Shown: positions 15,242 to 16,942 of the stretch, one piece after another
Numbering within the stretch: position 1 is the first letter of the stretch
Layout: every line of letters begins with the position of its first letter
Assembly (NCBI GenBank): GCA_937897625.1
Contig: CALCNZ010000117.1
Location: 1 to 16,942, forward strand
Direction of reading: 5' to 3'
Origin: an uncultured Flavobacteriales bacterium
Lineage (GTDB): Bacteria > Bacteroidota > Bacteroidia > Flavobacteriales_D > Sanyastnellaceae
Length of the DNA stretch: 16,942 nucleotides
Made by a program: the position numbers and the translations under genes
The notes under the pieces: model-generated
Told to the model about the DNA's origin: nothing
Database searches by the model: none
The model's input: only the letters and a program-made list of their open reading frames with translations

Positions 15242-16942
15242 TTACCTGTTTAAAGTCCCTTTGGCTTGAGCATCTACTACCGCAACACGAACCATGTTCA
15301 CGATTTCACGCACGGAGCAACCCATTTGCAAAATATGGTAACTGCGCTTCATTCCCAATAAAATTGGGCCTATTACTTCCATACCCGCCACCTCTTGAAG
15401 GATTTTATAACTGATATTTCCGGAAGAAAGATTCGGGAAAATGAGTGTGTTCACTTTAGCATCTGCCAATTTTGAAAATGGGAAATTCTCTTTTCTCATT
15501 TCTGGATTCAAAGCGAAATTCGCTTGAATCTCTCCATCTACGATGAGATGCGGATGGTTCTGATGAAGAATTGCAACGGCCTTTGCAACTTTTTCCGGAT
15601 CGGATCCGGTGGAGGATCCAAAATTCGAATAGCTTAACATAGCCATTCGCGGAGCAATTTTCATTTTGGTTACGGCATCTGCTACCAATAATGCAATGTC
15701 TACCAATTGCTCTGCCGAGGGATCTCGGTTGACCGTGGTGTCTGCGAAAAACATAGGACCTTTTGGTGTTTGCACGATGTACATTCCACAAACCGTTTTA
15801 ATATCCTTCGCAGTTCCAATGGTTTCTAATCCCGGACGAATAACTTTCGCATAGTTGCGAGTCATACCAGAAATCATAGCATCTGCAACACCCGTTTCAA
15901 CCATCATTGCGCCAAAGTAATTGCGCTCTCGCATAATGCGCGAAGCTTCCGTTTTGGTGATTCCCTTGCGCATTCTTTTCTGGTAGAAAAATTCACCATA
16001 CTTCTCGCGTTCGGCGCGATGAGATTCGAGGCGTGGGTCTATGATTTCAACATCTGCCAAATCCAAATCGAATTCACTTATTAATTCTCGTATTTTGGCT
16101 TCCTCTCCCAAGAGAATTGGAATGGCAATGCCGTCATCTTTGGCTTGCTCTGCAGCTTTCAATATTTTCGGATTATCACCTTCAGCAAAAACAACACGTT
16201 TTTTGTCTTTTCTTGCTCGTTCTGAAATGCCTCTTGTTAAAGCGTTGTCTCTGCCCATTCTTCCGAGAAGCTCACTCGCGTAGGCGTCCCAGTCGGTGAT
16301 TGGGTTTTTAGCTACACCGCTTTCGATAGCTGCCTTAGCTACTGCAGTAGAGACTGCCACTAACAAACGAGGGTCGTTGGGCTTCGGGATTATGTAATCC
16401 TTCCCGAAAGACAAGCTAGTGATATGATACGCCTCCATAACTTCTTCCGGCACGGTCGCCTTGGCTAATTCGGCCAAAGCCTTAACTGCGGCCAATTTCA
16501 TGGCATCGTTAATTTTTGTAGCACGCACATCTAAGGCGCCTCGGAAGATGAATGGAAACCCTAATACGTTGTTTACTTGGTTAGGATGGTCACTTCTGCC
16601 CGTAGCCATAATTACATCTGGACGCGCAGCCATGGCTTCTTCGTAAGGGATCTCAGGATCGGGATTTGCCAAAGCAAAGACGATGGACCCAGCCGCCATT
16701 GCAGCAACGTCAGATTCCTTTAAGACATTAGGTGCGCTGACACCGATGAAGATATCGGCGCCCACCATGGCATCTGACATTGATCCAGTGAATCCCTGGG
16801 GCGAACAGTTATCGACAAACCAAGTACGCATCTCATCATCGCCATCTTTATGGGAATTAACGAGACCATCTTTGTCATATCCAATAATGTTGGTGGCGCC
16901 ACTTGCTACGAGTAGTCGCGCAATTGCGGTTCCAGCAGCGCC
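15242..16942 (-). CDS. maeB: NADP-dependent malic enzyme with C-terminal phosphotransacetylase-like domain, 5'-truncated
   Basis: This enzyme decarboxylates malate to pyruvate with production of NADPH. The reading frame stays open to the right edge of the window (last codon 16940-16942), so the start is missing. There are 566 residues out of about 760. The visible N-terminal part is the NAD(P)-binding domain: GAAGTAIARLLVASGA at the edge, NIIGYDKDGLV, FALANPDPE (about 89-97) and GRSDHPNQVNNVLGFP (about 115-130). From about residue 247, KKRVVFAEGDNPKILKAA begins a phosphate acetyl/butyryltransferase-like domain that runs to the end. In characterised MaeB enzymes this domain is mainly an acetyl-CoA-sensing regulatory module and not a working transacetylase. 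An internal ATG at 16831 is not the start, because conserved binding-fold sequence lies upstream of it. The gene leads the maeB-ruvA-sprA cluster. Confidence 0.96.
   Translation of the reverse strand, partial: GAAGTAIARLLVASGATNIIGYDKDGLVNSHKDGDDEMRTWFVDNCSPQGFTGSMSDAMVGADIFIGVSAPNVLKESDVAAMAAGSIVFALANPDPEIPYEEAMAARPDVIMATGRSDHPNQVNNVLGFPFIFRGALDVRATKINDAMKLAAVKALAELAKATVPEEVMEAYHITSLSFGKDYIIPKPNDPRLLVAVSTAVAKAAIESGVAKNPITDWDAYASELLGRMGRDNALTRGISERARKDKKRVVFAEGDNPKILKAAEQAKDDGIAIPILLGEEAKIRELISEFDLDLADVEIIDPRLESHRAEREKYGEFFYQKRMRKGITKTEASRIMRERNYFGAMMVETGVADAMISGMTRNYAKVIRPGLETIGTAKDIKTVCGMYIVQTPKGPMFFADTTVNRDPSAEQLVDIALLVADAVTKMKIAPRMAMLSYSNFGSSTGSDPEKVAKAVAILHQNHPHLIVDGEIQANFALNPEMRKENFPFSKLADAKVNTLIFPNLSSGNISYKILQEVAGMEVIGPILLGMKRSYHILQMGCSVREIVNMVRVAVVDAQAKGTLNR

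Noticed and set aside
15456..15791. A 111-codon alternative-frame reading within maeB.
   Set aside because: It is a frame shadow of the phosphotransacetylase-like domain with no independent features.
1..16942. tRNA or rRNA genes, insertion sequences, prophage, toxin-antitoxin or defence systems.
   Set aside because: No cloverleaf, transposase motif, terminal inverted repeat, integrase or known defence domain was recognised on either strand. The genes are mostly conserved core genes.

Overview
The window looks like a chromosomal segment of a Bacteroidota bacterium, most likely of the order Flavobacteriales. The main evidence is a complete sprA gene, which encodes the type IX secretion/gliding translocon found only in this phylum. 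It sits behind maeB and ruvA, an order I recall as common in flavobacteria. A DUF4258-type lipoprotein-sized protein, an AT-leaning base composition and weak Shine-Dalgarno sequences fit this assignment. There are no tRNAs, rRNAs, insertion sequences, CRISPR arrays or prophage signatures, and no gene-free stretch longer than 300 bases. Coding density is very high.

Layout, left to right. Positions 1-422 hold the 3' end of groEL (+ strand), closed by a strong hairpin terminator at 442-470 that can work in both directions. Positions 488-2993 hold a three-gene minus-strand operon: an ABC ATPase, then an FtsX/MacB-type permease with a histidine-rich extracytoplasmic insert, then a secreted DUF3299-type protein with a CxxC motif. 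The histidines and the gene set suggest a divalent-metal (zinc-like) export or handling system; this is an inference. Divergently, positions 3058-5676 hold a plus-strand operon: a small membrane-anchored DUF4258 protein, an M20 family amidohydrolase, and a NeuB-type nonulosonic (sialic-like) acid synthase. The genes overlap or lie 4 nt apart.

Positions 5682-7131 hold a minus-strand pair: a VTC-domain protein (fold family of polyphosphate polymerases) and a DUF4956 integral membrane protein. The pair converges on neuB with only 5 nt between stop codons. Positions 7221-16942 hold a second minus-strand operon read from right to left: maeB (malic enzyme with a C-terminal phosphotransacetylase-like domain, cut by the window edge), ruvA (Holliday junction helicase subunit) and the very large sprA (2,474 codons). 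These three genes are separated by 1 nt and 4 nt and are probably one transcript.

Most of the window is conserved core genome. The parts most worth following up are the VTC-DUF4956 pair, the His-rich ABC/DUF3299 operon with a small palindrome in its promoter region, and the M20-NeuB pairing outside an obvious glycan cluster. I do not see a clearly new defence or mobile system here.
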